From: Salinisphaeraceae bacterium
Lineage (GTDB): Bacteria > Pseudomonadota > Gammaproteobacteria > Nevskiales > Salinisphaeraceae
Direction: 5' to 3'
Length of the DNA stretch: 64,000 nucleotides
Assembly (NCBI GenBank): GCA_002683405.1
Contig: NYTH01000015.1
Coordinates: 1 to 64,000 of the forward strand
Shown piece by piece: positions 27,048-36,839 of this stretch. Within the stretch, counting starts at the first letter, position 1, and each line of letters starts with the position of its first letter. The position numbers and the translations under genes were made by a program. The notes under the pieces are model-generated. The model searched no databases. It was not told the origin of the DNA and saw nothing but the letters and a program-made list of their open reading frames with translations.

Positions 27048-27587
27048 TCAGACGCCCGCGCTGCTCATCGGCCAGGTAGCAAGCGCGCGGTAGCGAACAC
27101 CTTCGGCCGTGAGCCGGCTTTGCACCAGGGAAAAGTCCGCAACCTGCCAGATAACCGGACGCGACGGCTGGCACGCCGGGGCGTCGGCATGCCGCGCAAC
27201 GGTGACATGGGGCCGCCAGCGCGGCTCATCCGGCTTTTGAATGTTCAACGTGGAGCACAAGCCGTCCAGCATTCGAACCAGTGCACGCAGTGCGTCTGGC
27301 GTCTCGCTCGGACCCAGCCAGGCGATGCGGGGCCGCCGAAAATAGCCGGCGGTGTCCAACCTCAGCCGACAGCCGCGGGCCGACAGTTCAGCCGCACCCG
27401 CTTTCAGCTGATCGACCCGGGCAACAGACTGATCACCCAGGAAGGCCAGCGTAAGATGCAAATTCGCCAGCGGCACCCGGCGACCATCGGACAGACAGTT
27501 GTCGGCGGCGCGCAAAAGCGCCGAACCAACGGGGTTCGGCATCATGCAGGCAAAGAAAACGCGTTGGCGCGAACTCGGCTCAGGCAA
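27048..27587 (-). CDS. thpR: RNA 2',3'-cyclic phosphodiesterase (LigT family)
   Basis: 179-aa 2H phosphoesterase. The two catalytic HxT motifs are HLTLAFLG (near residue 44) and HVTVAR (near residue 130). The family hydrolyses 2',3'-cyclic ends of RNA to 2'-phosphomonoesters and can ligate tRNA halves in vitro. The start is taken as TTG at 27587, overlapping the pncC stop by 8 bp, because the next ATG (ACMMPN) would remove the first beta strand. A longer upstream frame would lie inside pncC. It forms a coupled pair with pncC ahead of recA. Confidence 0.85.
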   Translation of the reverse strand: MPEPSSRQRVFFACMMPNPVGSALLRAADNCLSDGRRVPLANLHLTLAFLGDQSVARVDQLKAGAAELSARGCRLRLDTAGYFRRPRIAWLGPSETPDALRALVRMLDGLCSTLNIQKPDEPRWRPHVTVARHADAPACQPSRPVIWQVADFSLVQSRLTAEGVRYRALATWPMSSAGV

Positions 27588-28068
27588 GCCGCTGCAGCAA
27601 ACCGTCCAGCGCAGCCGCCACCGAAGCCTGCCTGACCTCGTCGCGACTGCCGTCAAAGACAAAGCGCTGCGAATCCAGTAGCGATTGCGGCCCGGCCCAG
27701 GCGATCCACACCGTGCCGACCGGCTTGTCGGGCGTCCCGCCATCGGGCCCGGCAATACCACTGATGGCCAGCGCCCACTGCGCGTCACTGGCCCGAACCG
27801 CGCCTGCGGCCATGGCTTCCACCACCGCAGCGCTCACCGCGCCCCCTGACTCGAACGCAGAATCCGGCACGCCGAGCAGGGCCTGCTTGGCCCGGTTGGT
27901 GTACGTGACAAACCCGCAGTCGAACCAGCGCGAGCTGCCGGGCACGCCGGTCATGACCTTGCCGACCCAGCCGCCCGTGCACGACTCGGCCACCGCCACG
28001 CGGTGCTGCCGTTCGATCAGCGCATCACCGAGAATGCGGGCCTGTGTGTACAAATCACTGTCATCCAT
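27580..28068 (-). CDS. pncC: Nicotinamide-nucleotide amidohydrolase PncC (CinA C-terminal domain)
   Basis: 162-aa single-domain CinA-C protein that deamidates NMN to NaMN in pyridine-nucleotide recycling. Signature segments are VAVAESCTGGWVG (nucleophile Ser and GG), WFDCGFVTYTNRAK, AISGIAGPDGGTPDKPVGTVW and a terminal AALDGLLQRL helix. The N-terminal MoCF-like half found in long CinA is absent, as in E. coli YgaD/PncC. Located directly upstream of thpR-recA. It is divergent from the DUF1207 gene with only 50 bp between starts. Confidence 0.93.
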   Translation of the reverse strand: MDDSDLYTQARILGDALIERQHRVAVAESCTGGWVGKVMTGVPGSSRWFDCGFVTYTNRAKQALLGVPDSAFESGGAVSAAVVEAMAAGAVRASDAQWALAISGIAGPDGGTPDKPVGTVWIAWAGPQSLLDSQRFVFDGSRDEVRQASVAAALDGLLQRLA

Positions 28069-28118
28069 TCCCGTATACTACGCGCCCGGGGCCGGTCTGG
28101 ATAAAGGATATTTTCTGC

Positions 28119-29195
28119 ATGAAGCGCCCGCTTGCCCTCTTGATCGCCGCCCTGCTGCTGACAGGCCTGTCCCCCGCCCAGGCGGAAGAGCCGGGATTCA
28201 TGCGCGGCTACGCCCAGGCGCTGCTGGATGCCGATCACGCCGCGCTGGGTCTGGAAGCGCGTGAACAGGAGCCGCCGGGCAGCATCGTGGTGTCCAGCAG
28301 CGCCTGCCTGGACGCCGAGCAGCAGCAGTCAATCCGCGAACGGCTGACGGCGACCGGACCGATAGTTGGCGTTGAGTTCGATCCTCCCTGCGACGACGCC
28401 ATCGCCGCCGCGCCCGTCAGTGCACCGGCACCCGACCCGGCGGATGTCGAGGGCTGGACCCTGCTGCCTGAAACGGACGTATTCCGACCGCTCCAGGCCG
28501 ATCCTCGCGAGCCGCGCTTCGCGCTCGGGCTGCAGTATTACGAGTTGGGCAACGACGATTTTGTGGTCGGCGAAGTCACCGCGGGTGAAACCGTCTCGCT
28601 GGTGGAAGGGCCGCTCGGCGAAGGCACCTGGCAAATCGGCGTTCAGGGCGGTGTGTTCTCCATTTTCGACCAGGAGCGCGAAAGCAACGATCTGCTCAAC
28701 GTCGACTATCTGGTCGCCCTCCCCGTCTCCTATCGGCGTAACGAATGGTCGGCGCGGGGCCGCATCTACCACATAAGCTCCCATCTGGGTGACGAACTCA
28801 TCCTCAATCAGAACGTCCGGGAGCGCCTGGATATCAGCTACGAGGCGGTCGACCTGCTGGTCAGTCGCGACTTCGAGCGGCTGCGACTGTATGGCGGCGG
28901 CGGCTACATCATTCGCACCACCGAAGGGATTGACCGCAGCATGCTCCAGGGCGGCACCGAATGGCTCAAGCCGCGCGCCATATGGGGCCTCGACCTGGCG
29001 CTGGGCGCCGACCTGAAAGCCTGGGATGCCCAGGACTGGACGCTCAACCAGAGCTACCAGGCCGCCCTGATTCTCACGCGTAATCAGCAGGAAATACGCT
29101 TTCTTGCCGAGTACTACCGCGGGGATTCGTTCAACGGCCAGTTCCTGTTCGACGAGCTTGAATACCTCGGTCTGGGCGTGCGATTCGGCCTGTAA
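28119..29195 (+). CDS. Exported DUF1207 protein 1
   Basis: 358-aa exported protein: signal peptide ending SPAQA, then a small N-terminal domain (GYAQALLDADH, IVVSSSACL, IRERLTATGPI), then the DUF1207 region. That region begins FRPLQADPREPRFALGLQYY and includes YHISSHLGDELIL and a C-terminal Phe/Leu ending typical of outer-membrane barrels (YLGLGVRFGL). The fold is probably a beta-barrel in the outer membrane (inference); the substrate is unknown. AAGGA lies upstream of the start at 28119. It is followed 88 bp later by a paralogue. Confidence 0.8.
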   Translation: MKRPLALLIAALLLTGLSPAQAEEPGFMRGYAQALLDADHAALGLEAREQEPPGSIVVSSSACLDAEQQQSIRERLTATGPIVGVEFDPPCDDAIAAAPVSAPAPDPADVEGWTLLPETDVFRPLQADPREPRFALGLQYYELGNDDFVVGEVTAGETVSLVEGPLGEGTWQIGVQGGVFSIFDQERESNDLLNVDYLVALPVSYRRNEWSARGRIYHISSHLGDELILNQNVRERLDISYEAVDLLVSRDFERLRLYGGGGYIIRTTEGIDRSMLQGGTEWLKPRAIWGLDLALGADLKAWDAQDWTLNQSYQAALILTRNQQEIRFLAEYYRGDSFNGQFLFDELEYLGLGVRFGL

Positions 29196-29283
29196 TGAAG
29201 CGGCCGGCGCCTGTGCTAAGCTCGCCGCCATCAATGGGGACTCCAAATCGACGCACGACGCCTGCGTGCGCACGCGATCACTG

Positions 29284-30357
29284 ATGAAAAGAATCACCAG
29301 AGTCGAAGCGCTGACCGCCTTCCTGCTGGCCAGCCTGACCAGCCTGGGCTGTCTGGCCGGAGAAGGTGATTACCTCAGCGGCTACGCCCAGGGTGTACTG
29401 GACGCGCGCTTCAGCGAGTTCGCGCTCGAAACAGCGCCGCACGACAATCCGGCCAGCGTGCTTGTGCGGTCCAGCCACTGCCCGCGCGACGAGATTCGCC
29501 AGCGCGTGGCCGCCAGCCTGACGCGCACCGGGCGCATCAGCGAAGTGGTCTGGCAGGATCGCTGCGGCCAGCCGGACGCCAGCGCCGTCGCGGCTGGCAA
29601 GTCCGATCGGAGCCGCTGGCTACCCGACAGCACGCTGTTCCGTCCGCTGCAGGCCGACCCGCGCGAGCCGCGGCTGGCGATCAGCTATCAGGAATACTCC
29701 GGCGAAAACCGCGATTTCAACGCGGCGGATTTTCACGTTGGCGAGACCTTCGAGTTCTACCGCGGCGAACTGGCGGGCGGCCTCTGGCAGATCGGGTTGA
29801 CGGGCGGCGTATTCACCGCCGTGGACATGGACGCCAAGAACAAGGACCTGTTCAACGTCGACTACCTGATCGGCCTGCCGTTCACCTGGCGGCGGGATGA
29901 CTGGTCCACGAGGCTGCGCTATTACCATTCCAGTTCGCACCTCACGGACGAATACATCTTCAACAACGGCATCACCTTCCCCGACCGCCTGGATATCAGC
30001 TACGACGTCATCGACCTGCTGGTCAGCCATGACTGGAACCAGTGGCGGGTGTATGGCGGAACCGGCTACATCTTCCGCTCCACCGAGGAGCTGGACGAAA
30101 TGCTCGGCCAGGCCGGCCTGGAGTGGCGCAACTTCACCTGGCTGGACAATCTGGGGCTGTCCTTTGCGGCCGATCTGCAGGGCCAGGCCGAACTTGACTG
30201 GGAGCTGCAGCAGAGCCTGCAGGTGGCGCTCATCTCCCGCTCGGGCGACCGGGAAGTGCATTATTTCCTGGAGTACTTCAACGGCCCGTCGCCGAACGGG
30301 CAGTTCTTCTACGACGAAGTCGACTATTTCGGTCTTGGCGTTCGCCTGGGGCTGTAG
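29284..30357 (+). CDS. Exported DUF1207 protein 2 (tandem paralogue)
   Basis: 357-aa paralogue of the preceding gene with the same plan: signal peptide (TAFLLASLTSLGCLAG), GYAQGVLDARF, VLVRSSHCPRDEIRQRV, then FRPLQADPREPRLAISYQEY, YYHSSSHLTDEYIFNNGITF and the terminal YFGLGVRLGL. The two N-terminal-domain Cys residues (SSHC and DRC) are conserved with copy 1 (SSAC and PPC) and may form a disulphide. SLGC is a poor lipobox, so a lipoprotein is not assumed. It ends 48 bp before mutS. Confidence 0.8.
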   Translation: MKRITRVEALTAFLLASLTSLGCLAGEGDYLSGYAQGVLDARFSEFALETAPHDNPASVLVRSSHCPRDEIRQRVAASLTRTGRISEVVWQDRCGQPDASAVAAGKSDRSRWLPDSTLFRPLQADPREPRLAISYQEYSGENRDFNAADFHVGETFEFYRGELAGGLWQIGLTGGVFTAVDMDAKNKDLFNVDYLIGLPFTWRRDDWSTRLRYYHSSSHLTDEYIFNNGITFPDRLDISYDVIDLLVSHDWNQWRVYGGTGYIFRSTEELDEMLGQAGLEWRNFTWLDNLGLSFAADLQGQAELDWELQQSLQVALISRSGDREVHYFLEYFNGPSPNGQFFYDEVDYFGLGVRLGL

Positions 30358-30405
30358 TCCCGGGTGCAGCGCTCCGGGCCACCGCAAGCCACACGAAGAG
30401 CAGGC

Positions 30406-32997
30406 GTGAGCAAGACTGCCGACAAACAGTCCGCCCACACTCCGATGATGCAGCAGTACCTGGCCATCAAGGCCGAGTACCCCGACATGCTGCTGTTCTA
30501 TCGCATGGGCGATTTCTACGAATTGTTCTTCGAGGACGCCCGGCGGGCAGCCGGCCTGCTGGACATCACGCTGACCCGACGCGGCGAATCGGCAGGTGAG
30601 CCGATCCCCATGGCCGGCGTGCCCTATCACGCGGCCGAGCAGTATCTCGCCCGCCTGATCCGGCGCGGCGAATCCGTGGCGATCTGTGAACAGATGGAAG
30701 CCCCCGGGGCCAGCAAGGGCCCGGTGCGGCGCGAGGTGGTGCGCGTGGTCACGCCGGGCACCGTGACCGACGAAGCCCTGCTGGAGGAACGGCGCTCCAA
30801 CCTGCTGGTCGCCGTCAGCCAGGGCCGGGCCGGATTCGGCGTCGCCGCGCTGGAGCTGGCCCGCGGCGACCTGGCGGTCATGCAGCTTGATTCGGAGGAC
30901 GCGCTCCGATCCGAACTCGCCCGACTGCAGCCGGCCGAGCTGATCATCGAGGACCGGGAGACCGGCCTGGCGTTCGACAATATCGCCGTGCAGCGCCGTC
31001 CGCCCTGGGAGTTCGACAGCGTCGCCGCGCGCCGCAATCTGCTGGATCGGTTCGCGGTGCACAGTCTCTCGGCCTACGGCTGCGATGATCTGCCGCTGGC
31101 GATCGCCGCCGCCCACGCGCTGCTGGCCTACGCAGAACAGACCCAGCGACAGGCCCTGCCACATATCGCGGGCCTGCGCACCGAGCAGCGGGAGGATGCG
31201 CTGATCCTCGACGCGGCCAGCCGCCGTAATCTCGAGATCGAGCACAGCGTATCGGGCCGGCAGGAGCTGACCCTGCTGGGCATACTTGATCGCTGTCGCA
31301 CCGCCATGGGCAGCCGCGCCCTGCGCCGCTGGGCCGGCCGCCCACCGCGTGATGCGGCGGTGGTACGACAGCGCTATCAGGCGATCGGCAGCCTGCAGGG
31401 CACCGCGGGCGACACGTTGCAGCAAGCGCTCGACACCGTGCCCGACATGGAGCGCATTCTCACCCGTATCGCGCTGCGCAGCGCCCGGCCGCGTGATCTG
31501 ACCGGCCTGCGCGCAGCGCTCGAGGGGCTGCCCGCCGTCAAGGCCGTGCTCGGCGAACTCGACAGCCCGCTGCTCTCGCAGCTTGACGCACAGCTGCAGG
31601 ACCACGCCGGCGAGGCCGAACTGCTGGCTCGCGCCGTCAAGGACGAGCCGCCGCAATGGCTGCGTGACGGCGGCGTGCTCAGGGACGATTACGACCCGGA
31701 ACTGCAGCGGCTGCGTAACCTCTCCGAAAACGCGGACGGCTTTCTGACCGACCTGGAACAGCGCGAGCGCAAGCGCAGCGGCATCGACAGCCTGAAAGTC
31801 GGCTATAACCGGGTGCACGGGTACTACATCGAAGTGGGCAGAACGCACGCGAACAAGGTGCCGTCCGACTACAACCGGCGCCAGACGCTCAAGGCAACCG
31901 AACGCTACATCACCGAGGAGCTCAAGGGATTCGAGGATCAGGTCCTCTCAGCCCGCGACAAGGCCCTGGCCCGCGAGAAACAGCTCTACGCGGCCCTGCT
32001 CGATACCCTCGCCGCCACCCTGCCCGACCTGCAGCAGACTGCCGCGGCGCTGGCCGACATTGACGTGCTGGCCAATCTGGCCGAACGCGCGGAAACACTG
32101 AACCTGACCGCGCCGTCACTGACCGAGGCGCCGGGCCTGGAAATCACGGGCGGCCGGCATCTGGTTGTAGAGCAGGTGCTGGCCGCGCCTTTTGTCGCCA
32201 ATGATCTGGCGCTGGATGATGCCCAGCGGATGCTCATGATCACCGGGCCCAACATGGGCGGCAAATCCACCTATATGCGGCAGAACGCGCTGATCGTGCT
32301 CATGGCCTACATGGGCAGCTATGTACCGGCCGAATCGGCGACCCTCGGCCCGGTGGACCGCATATTCACCCGTATCGGCGCGGGCGATGACCTCGCCTCC
32401 GGCCAGAGCACCTTCATGGTCGAAATGACCGAGGCCGCACATATTCTTCACCACGCCACTGATCTCAGCCTGGTGCTGCTGGATGAAATCGGCCGGGGCA
32501 CCAGCACCTACGACGGCCTGGCCCTGGCGCGGGCCTGCGCGGAACGGCTGGCCCGCGACAACCGCGCCTTCACGCTGTTTGCCACCCATTATTTCGAGCT
32601 GACGGGGGTCGCCCAGGACCTGCCCGGGGTGGCCAACATGCATTTCGACGCCACGGAATACAGCAGCGCGCAGGGGGAGGAACTCATTTTTCTGCACGCG
32701 CTGAAATCCGGCCCGGCGTCCCGGAGTTTCGGTCTGCAGGTGGCTGCGCTGGCAGGCGTCCCCAGACCGGTGCTGCGCGCCGCCCGTGGCTATCTGAACG
32801 AGCTGGAATCACGAAGCCTGGCCGACCGGGGTGCCGGCAACCAGCTCTCCCTCCTGGAAAGTCCGGTCAGCCCGCCGCCGGACGAGCCGCATCCGCTCAT
32901 CGCCGCCGTGGAATCACTCGATCCGGACGCATTGTCCCCGCGCGAGGCGCTGGACACGCTGTACCGGCTGCGCGAGCTGCTCGACGCTGCCAACTGA
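30406..32997 (+). CDS. mutS: DNA mismatch repair protein MutS
   Basis: 863-aa mismatch sensor. The mismatch-binding Phe-x-Glu is in GDFYELF (Phe37, Glu39). Clamp and connector domains follow, then the ABC-type ATPase with Walker [14 protein letters not shown] near residue 614 and [20 protein letters not shown] start at 30406 gives the family N-terminus [11 protein letters not shown] with AGCAGG upstream; a frame 14 codons longer is ignored. The stop directly abuts the stop of the convergent DUF2970 gene (shared TGATCA). mutL is not in the window. Confidence 0.97.
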   Translation: MSKTADKQSAHTPMMQQYLAIKAEYPDMLLFYRMGDFYELFFEDARRAAGLLDITLTRRGESAGEPIPMAGVPYHAAEQYLARLIRRGESVAICEQMEAPGASKGPVRREVVRVVTPGTVTDEALLEERRSNLLVAVSQGRAGFGVAALELARGDLAVMQLDSEDALRSELARLQPAELIIEDRETGLAFDNIAVQRRPPWEFDSVAARRNLLDRFAVHSLSAYGCDDLPLAIAAAHALLAYAEQTQRQALPHIAGLRTEQREDALILDAASRRNLEIEHSVSGRQELTLLGILDRCRTAMGSRALRRWAGRPPRDAAVVRQRYQAIGSLQGTAGDTLQQALDTVPDMERILTRIALRSARPRDLTGLRAALEGLPAVKAVLGELDSPLLSQLDAQLQDHAGEAELLARAVKDEPPQWLRDGGVLRDDYDPELQRLRNLSENADGFLTDLEQRERKRSGIDSLKVGYNRVHGYYIEVGRTHANKVPSDYNRRQTLKATERYITEELKGFEDQVLSARDKALAREKQLYAALLDTLAATLPDLQQTAAALADIDVLANLAERAETLNLTAPSLTEAPGLEITGGRHLVVEQVLAAPFVANDLALDDAQRMLMITGPNMGGKSTYMRQNALIVLMAYMGSYVPAESATLGPVDRIFTRIGAGDDLASGQSTFMVEMTEAAHILHHATDLSLVLLDEIGRGTSTYDGLALARACAERLARDNRAFTLFATHYFELTGVAQDLPGVANMHFDATEYSSAQGEELIFLHALKSGPASRSFGLQVAALAGVPRPVLRAARGYLNELESRSLADRGAGNQLSLLESPVSPPPDEPHPLIAAVESLDPDALSPREALDTLYRLRELLDAAN

Positions 32998-33231
32998 TCA
33001 GGCGCTGGCCAACAACAGCTTCACAAGCCCGACCAGTATCAGCACGAACGCGACGGTAAAGCCCAGGCCCATCAGGATGAAGTGCACCGGTTTGCCGTGC
33101 CGGAAATCACGCTCGCGATTGGCGCGGCTCTGAACACCGAAAAAGGCCGCCGCCACGCTGCCCAGCATCTGCAGGAAGCCCGGCCGGCTCGAGGCGTCGG
33201 GCGATTCGGGCTTCCGGTCGCGTTCGACCAT
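32998..33231 (-). CDS. Small DUF2970-like membrane protein
   Basis: 77-aa protein starting MVERDRKPESPDASSRPG. It has a central FLQMLGSVAAAFFGVQS segment and a C-terminal transmembrane helix (LMGLGFTVAFVLILVGLVKLLL). The length and FGVQS motif match DUF2970 (recalled). The start at 33231 has TGAGG about 9 nt upstream and lies 11 bp after the DUF2505 gene, with which it is probably co-transcribed. Function unknown. Confidence 0.75.
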   Translation of the reverse strand: MVERDRKPESPDASSRPGFLQMLGSVAAAFFGVQSRANRERDFRHGKPVHFILMGLGFTVAFVLILVGLVKLLLASA

Positions 33232-33242
33232 GCGGCAAGGCC

Positions 33243-33731
33243 TCAATAATCCGCCAGCATGGCGGTGCTGGTTTCCACATCGTCCCGCATGCGCCGCGCC
33301 ACGTCCGCCCGCACGAAATCCGCGACCTTGCCGCCCACAACCGGCACCCGCGCCTCCACGTCGTAGCCCAGCGTGAACAGACAACCGTCCGCATTGTCTT
33401 CCAGCCGCATGTTGATCGTAATCGTCACGGGCGTGCCCCGAATGACGATATCGATCCGCCCCTCGCCCAGACCGGGCTGCCAGCTGTCGCGCTGGTCGAG
33501 ATTCAGCCGGTCGCCGAGGACACGCTTGATGAAGCCGGGAAACGGCGCGTTCTGCGGCGCGGCGTGCAGTACGCGGATGGAAAATCGGTCATCTTCATCG
33601 ATCAGGTCAACAACTTCGATGTCGAGACTGCCCATACGCTCGTACTTGCGCACGAAGTAGTCGCGATCCGTGAACATGCGCAGCACGGTCTCCCGGTTGC
33701 GGGGAAACTGAAAGGTTTCGACGTTGGCCAT
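33243..33731 (-). CDS. DUF2505 (SRPBCC-like) protein
   Basis: 162-aa cytosolic protein matching DUF2505 in length and pattern: METF-like beta start (VETFQFPRNRETVLRMFTD), KYERMGSLDIEV, RVLGDRLNLDQRDSW, and a C-terminal helix beginning VADFVRADVARRMRDDVET. DUF2505 belongs to the START/SRPBCC fold, which usually binds hydrophobic ligands; the actual ligand is unknown. AGGA precedes the ATG. It is separated from the upstream DUF1329 gene by a strong terminator. Confidence 0.75.
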   Translation of the reverse strand: MANVETFQFPRNRETVLRMFTDRDYFVRKYERMGSLDIEVVDLIDEDDRFSIRVLHAAPQNAPFPGFIKRVLGDRLNLDQRDSWQPGLGEGRIDIVIRGTPVTITINMRLEDNADGCLFTLGYDVEARVPVVGGKVADFVRADVARRMRDDVETSTAMLADY

Positions 33732-33748
33732 TCGGCTTTCCTGACAGT

Positions 33749-33779
33749 AAAAGGCCGCTGCAGAAAGACTGCAGCGGCC
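33749..33779 (-). terminator. Rho-independent terminator of the DUF1329 gene
   Basis: Perfect 11-bp stem GGCCGCTGCAG / CTGCAGCGGCC with a 5-nt loop (33753-33779), followed on the minus strand by TTTTACTG. It lies 17 bp after the DUF1329 stop. Confidence 0.88.
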
Positions 33780-33796
33780 AGACCAGACTCGACCCG

Positions 33797-35170
33797 TTAG
33801 CGGGAGGTACGCCGCTTCAGAGACTGCGGCGAAAAGTACTGATCGTCGTAGGCCTGCGAGAAGTCGTTGGGCTGGCCCTCGTTGATCATGGCCGTGGCGA
33901 AGTACAGACCGGATTGCAGGTCGTAGATCATCTCCGGCACGCCGCCCGCGACCAGCAGGACCGGCGACAGCACGTTGGCGGCTTCCTGGAACTTCCAGAG
34001 CTGATCACGATTGTCATAGGCGTCCACGGCGACAATATTCCAGCCGTCCTCGTCAATGTAGAAGGTCCGACGCTTGAACTGATGGCTGGTGCCGTCCCGT
34101 AGCGTGGCATCCACCACCCACACGCGATGCAGCTCGTAGCGCATGAGGTCCTGGTTCATGTGCTCCTTGCCCAGCACTTCGCCCTCGTAGCTGCGGTCGG
34201 GATCGTTGATGGAGAAGTTGTTGTACGGAATGTACATTTCCTTCTTGCCGACCAGCTTGTAGTCGTAGCGATCCATGGCGCCGTTATACATGTCCACCTG
34301 GTCATAGAACTGCTGACCGTCGGTGTTCTCGTAGGGGTTATCGTACTGCACGTTGGGCGCGCGCCGCACGCGACGCAGACCCGGGTTGTACAGCCAGGCG
34401 GAGCGGTAGCCCACGTGCTCCCACGCCAGCAGGAACTGACCGGCGTTGCGCGGCGGCGCGACGGTCTCCGACTGGTAGTAGATCATGATGTCGTCTTTGT
34501 TGTTGATCGCCTGACGTTCGCCCTTGTCCAGCAGCGTGTAGGGGAACTTGACGTTCTCGATCAGCTTGGTGATCTGCGTGGAGCCGCTCTGCTGCACGAT
34601 GGCCTGATCGTTGTTGCGCTTGACCGTCTCGCCGCGCCAGCGCAGACGATGATTCCACATGGCCTCGGCGCCGTTCTTGGGAATGGGAAACGGGAAGCCG
34701 AACTCGGCATCGCGCAGACAATCGTTACAGCCGTCCAGATGCGCCGTAGTGGCGTTCTGTTTGGTGGTCTTGTACACCTCTTCCGGATAACCCACGTTGC
34801 GATGGGTCTTGTAGACCTCCATCTTGTAGTCCGGATACAGTTCGAACAGCGCCTTGTGACCCTCGGTCAGCTTGTCGGCATGCTGTTTGTAGTTGTCCTT
34901 GCTGATGGTCATCTTCGGCTTTTCTTCCAGGATCTTGCCGATGGTGTCCGGGAAGTTCTCGGCGGTCAGATCCTCGCCCTCCAGATCACCGCGCTTGCTC
35001 CACGGGTCCCAGGCCGGAATGCTGCCGTCGCTGTTACCCGACTTCACCGCGCCGACGGGCGTAAGCTCGCCGCCCAGCTTGGCGGCCTCATCGGAACTGA
35101 CCTTGGCGTGGGCCGACAACGTCAGCGCAAGACTGGTTGCACCGACTATGAGTGCTGCTCTGTTCAACAT
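33797..35170 (-). CDS. Exported DUF1329 protein
   Basis: 457-aa exported protein. The signal peptide (MLNRAALIVG to SAHA) precedes the DUF1329 domain: LTPVGAVKSGNSDGSIPAW, AMWNHRLRWRG, FDQVDMYNGAMDRYDYKLVG-like segments, RYELHRVWVVDATLR and RRTFYIDEDGWNIVAVDAYD. DUF1329 proteins are related to outer-membrane lipoprotein-sorting folds and often accompany RND pumps in steroid or hydrocarbon degraders; function unproven. A CNDC motif near residue 145 is absent from the second DUF1329 in this window. AGGAG lies upstream of the start at 35170; a longer frame would lack a signal peptide. Confidence 0.88.
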   Translation of the reverse strand: MLNRAALIVGATSLALTLSAHAKVSSDEAAKLGGELTPVGAVKSGNSDGSIPAWDPWSKRGDLEGEDLTAENFPDTIGKILEEKPKMTISKDNYKQHADKLTEGHKALFELYPDYKMEVYKTHRNVGYPEEVYKTTKQNATTAHLDGCNDCLRDAEFGFPFPIPKNGAEAMWNHRLRWRGETVKRNNDQAIVQQSGSTQITKLIENVKFPYTLLDKGERQAINNKDDIMIYYQSETVAPPRNAGQFLLAWEHVGYRSAWLYNPGLRRVRRAPNVQYDNPYENTDGQQFYDQVDMYNGAMDRYDYKLVGKKEMYIPYNNFSINDPDRSYEGEVLGKEHMNQDLMRYELHRVWVVDATLRDGTSHQFKRRTFYIDEDGWNIVAVDAYDNRDQLWKFQEAANVLSPVLLVAGGVPEMIYDLQSGLYFATAMINEGQPNDFSQAYDDQYFSPQSLKRRTSR

Positions 35171-35334
35171 GAAAAATGCTCCTGGTAGGCCTGGGAGAGA
35201 TAGGACAGCTTGTAGCGACCCGGCCGTGAACGCCAACTGAACAGTTGATGCCGGCAGGCGACCAGCGAGGATACCGGGCCGGCCGTGCGCTCGGATTCGC
35301 GACAGCTTGGCTTGATTGCCACCACGGGCGCTAT

Positions 35335-35375
35335 TATTTCATATATCAGGAAATATGACTTGTCGGATTAATCCG
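35335..35375. promoter_or_regulatory. AT-rich palindromes upstream of the DUF1329 gene
   Basis: TATTTC-N9-GAAATA at 35335-35355 and the perfect 12-bp palindrome CGGATTAATCCG at 35364-35375, within an AT-rich island of the 225-bp gap between aarF-like and DUF1329 genes. Likely promoter/operator region of the DUF1329 gene; the second palindrome could also belong to the aarF-like 3' end. Confidence 0.4.
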
Positions 35376-35395
35376 GATATCTACGGACCCTGGAG

Positions 35396-36778
35396 TCAGT
35401 CGGCGGCCTGCTCGATATAGCCGGCCAACAACGATCGGGCCTTCAGCTGCGCATTCAGCACCGCGAGCAGTACGAATACACCGCCCATGCGTCGGTGCAG
35501 GAACACGATTTCACGCGGGGGCAGCCGGAACCAGCGGGAGATTGCGGCGCGGGACACGGCGCGCGACACCCGCCAGGGCAGGTCTGAGTCGCCCCAGCAG
35601 TAGGCGCCGTCATCGGTCAGCAGTTCGTCAGGCGGATCTTCGGCAAACGGCTCGATCATGAGCATGCCGACCTGCGCGAACGCCTCGAACACATGATCCG
35701 GCGAGTGTTCGCGCAACAGCTGAATCCCGACCGCGCCCTCGATGAGCATGTCCACATCCCGGATCAGCGCGCCGCGCACGATATCCGTGTAGGCGCCCAG
35801 AAAACGCGGCGCGAACTCGCGCGTGGCGCCAAAATCCAGCAGCACGAGCTGGTCCCGACCGTTCTCGTTCACGCGCACCTTGTAATTGCCGAAATGCGGG
35901 TCGGTCTGGACCAGCGCCCAGTTGAAGAACTCGTTGAAGAACAGATCCAGCGCGGCGTAACCCAGCTGGTTGCGCCGATCCTGCGACAGCGCCTGTACCG
36001 TGTCGGACTGAACATGCAGCGCCGATTCGAAGGACGTGACGAGGACCTGGCTGGTCGAGTACTCGGGAAACACGCGCGGCACCACGAAGCGATCGTCGCC
36101 TTCCAGGCGCTTGCAGTACTCCTGGGTCATCTTCAGTTCGCGCACGTAGTCCACCTCGCGGTAGATCATCTCGCGAACTTCTTCCATCACCGCCGACAGG
36201 TCGATGCCCTTGGGCGCGAGACGGCTCAAGCGCACGATGTGCGTCATGGTCCGGATGTCGCTGTCGATGGCATCCGCCAGCTGTGGATACTGAATCTTGA
36301 CGCACAGCTCGAGACCATCCGACTTGCGCACGGCGCGATGCACCTGGCCCAGCGAGGCGGCGGCCAGGGGCTCCGGATTGATGTCCAGTTCGGCGAGGCG
36401 TTCCGGACCCAGCCGCTCCTTGAGCACCGGCTGCAGGTCTTCCCAGGCCACCGGCGGGCTGTCGTCCTGGAGGCTGCGCAGGACTTCGATGGCCTCGGGC
36501 GGCATGAAATACTGCCCGTAGACCGACAGCATCTGACCCACCTTCATGACGCTGCCTTTCAACCGGCCCAGCTCATCGGCTAGATAGGCCGCCTGTTCCC
36601 GATAGAACTCGCGGTTGCGTTCCTCGCGCGAGGACTTGCTGCGAAAAAGATTGGATACGGTGTGCCCGGCCATGCTCGTACCGGCCACCAGCCCCATGCG
36701 CGCCATGGCGAAGTTGCGATCAAACGAACGGGTCTTGAGCTTGAGCGGCTTCTTCCGGCGGCCGTCGTCGTCAGCCAT
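35396..36778 (-). CDS. ABC1/AarF-family atypical kinase (UbiB-like)
   Basis: 460-aa ABC1 (ADCK/UbiB) protein. Family marks are the KxGQ helix (RLKGSVMKVGQMLSVYGQ), the Ala-rich nucleotide loop (PLAAASLGQVHRA), the Lys in ELCVKIQYP, VQTDPHFGNYKV (catalytic-loop region) and LLDFGATREF (DFG). The family supports ubiquinone synthesis and lipid homeostasis, probably as an ATPase. No C-terminal tandem membrane helices typical of UbiB are obvious. The start at 36778 is chosen because the N-terminal KTRSFDRNFAMARMG is conserved in this subfamily; the frame extends further upstream but without support. Confidence 0.85.
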   Translation of the reverse strand: MADDDGRRKKPLKLKTRSFDRNFAMARMGLVAGTSMAGHTVSNLFRSKSSREERNREFYREQAAYLADELGRLKGSVMKVGQMLSVYGQYFMPPEAIEVLRSLQDDSPPVAWEDLQPVLKERLGPERLAELDINPEPLAAASLGQVHRAVRKSDGLELCVKIQYPQLADAIDSDIRTMTHIVRLSRLAPKGIDLSAVMEEVREMIYREVDYVRELKMTQEYCKRLEGDDRFVVPRVFPEYSTSQVLVTSFESALHVQSDTVQALSQDRRNQLGYAALDLFFNEFFNWALVQTDPHFGNYKVRVNENGRDQLVLLDFGATREFAPRFLGAYTDIVRGALIRDVDMLIEGAVGIQLLREHSPDHVFEAFAQVGMLMIEPFAEDPPDELLTDDGAYCWGDSDLPWRVSRAVSRAAISRWFRLPPREIVFLHRRMGGVFVLLAVLNAQLKARSLLAGYIEQAAD

Positions 36779-36839
36779 GCGGCGTGTCTCCGGGCTGGGA
36801 ATGAACGGCGATTGTAGCAGCCGTCCGGACCGGGCCCGT

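Noticed and set aside
29620-31848. 742-codon open frame on the minus strand
   Set aside because: Antisense to DUF1207 copy 2 and mutS; low-complexity composition and no motifs.
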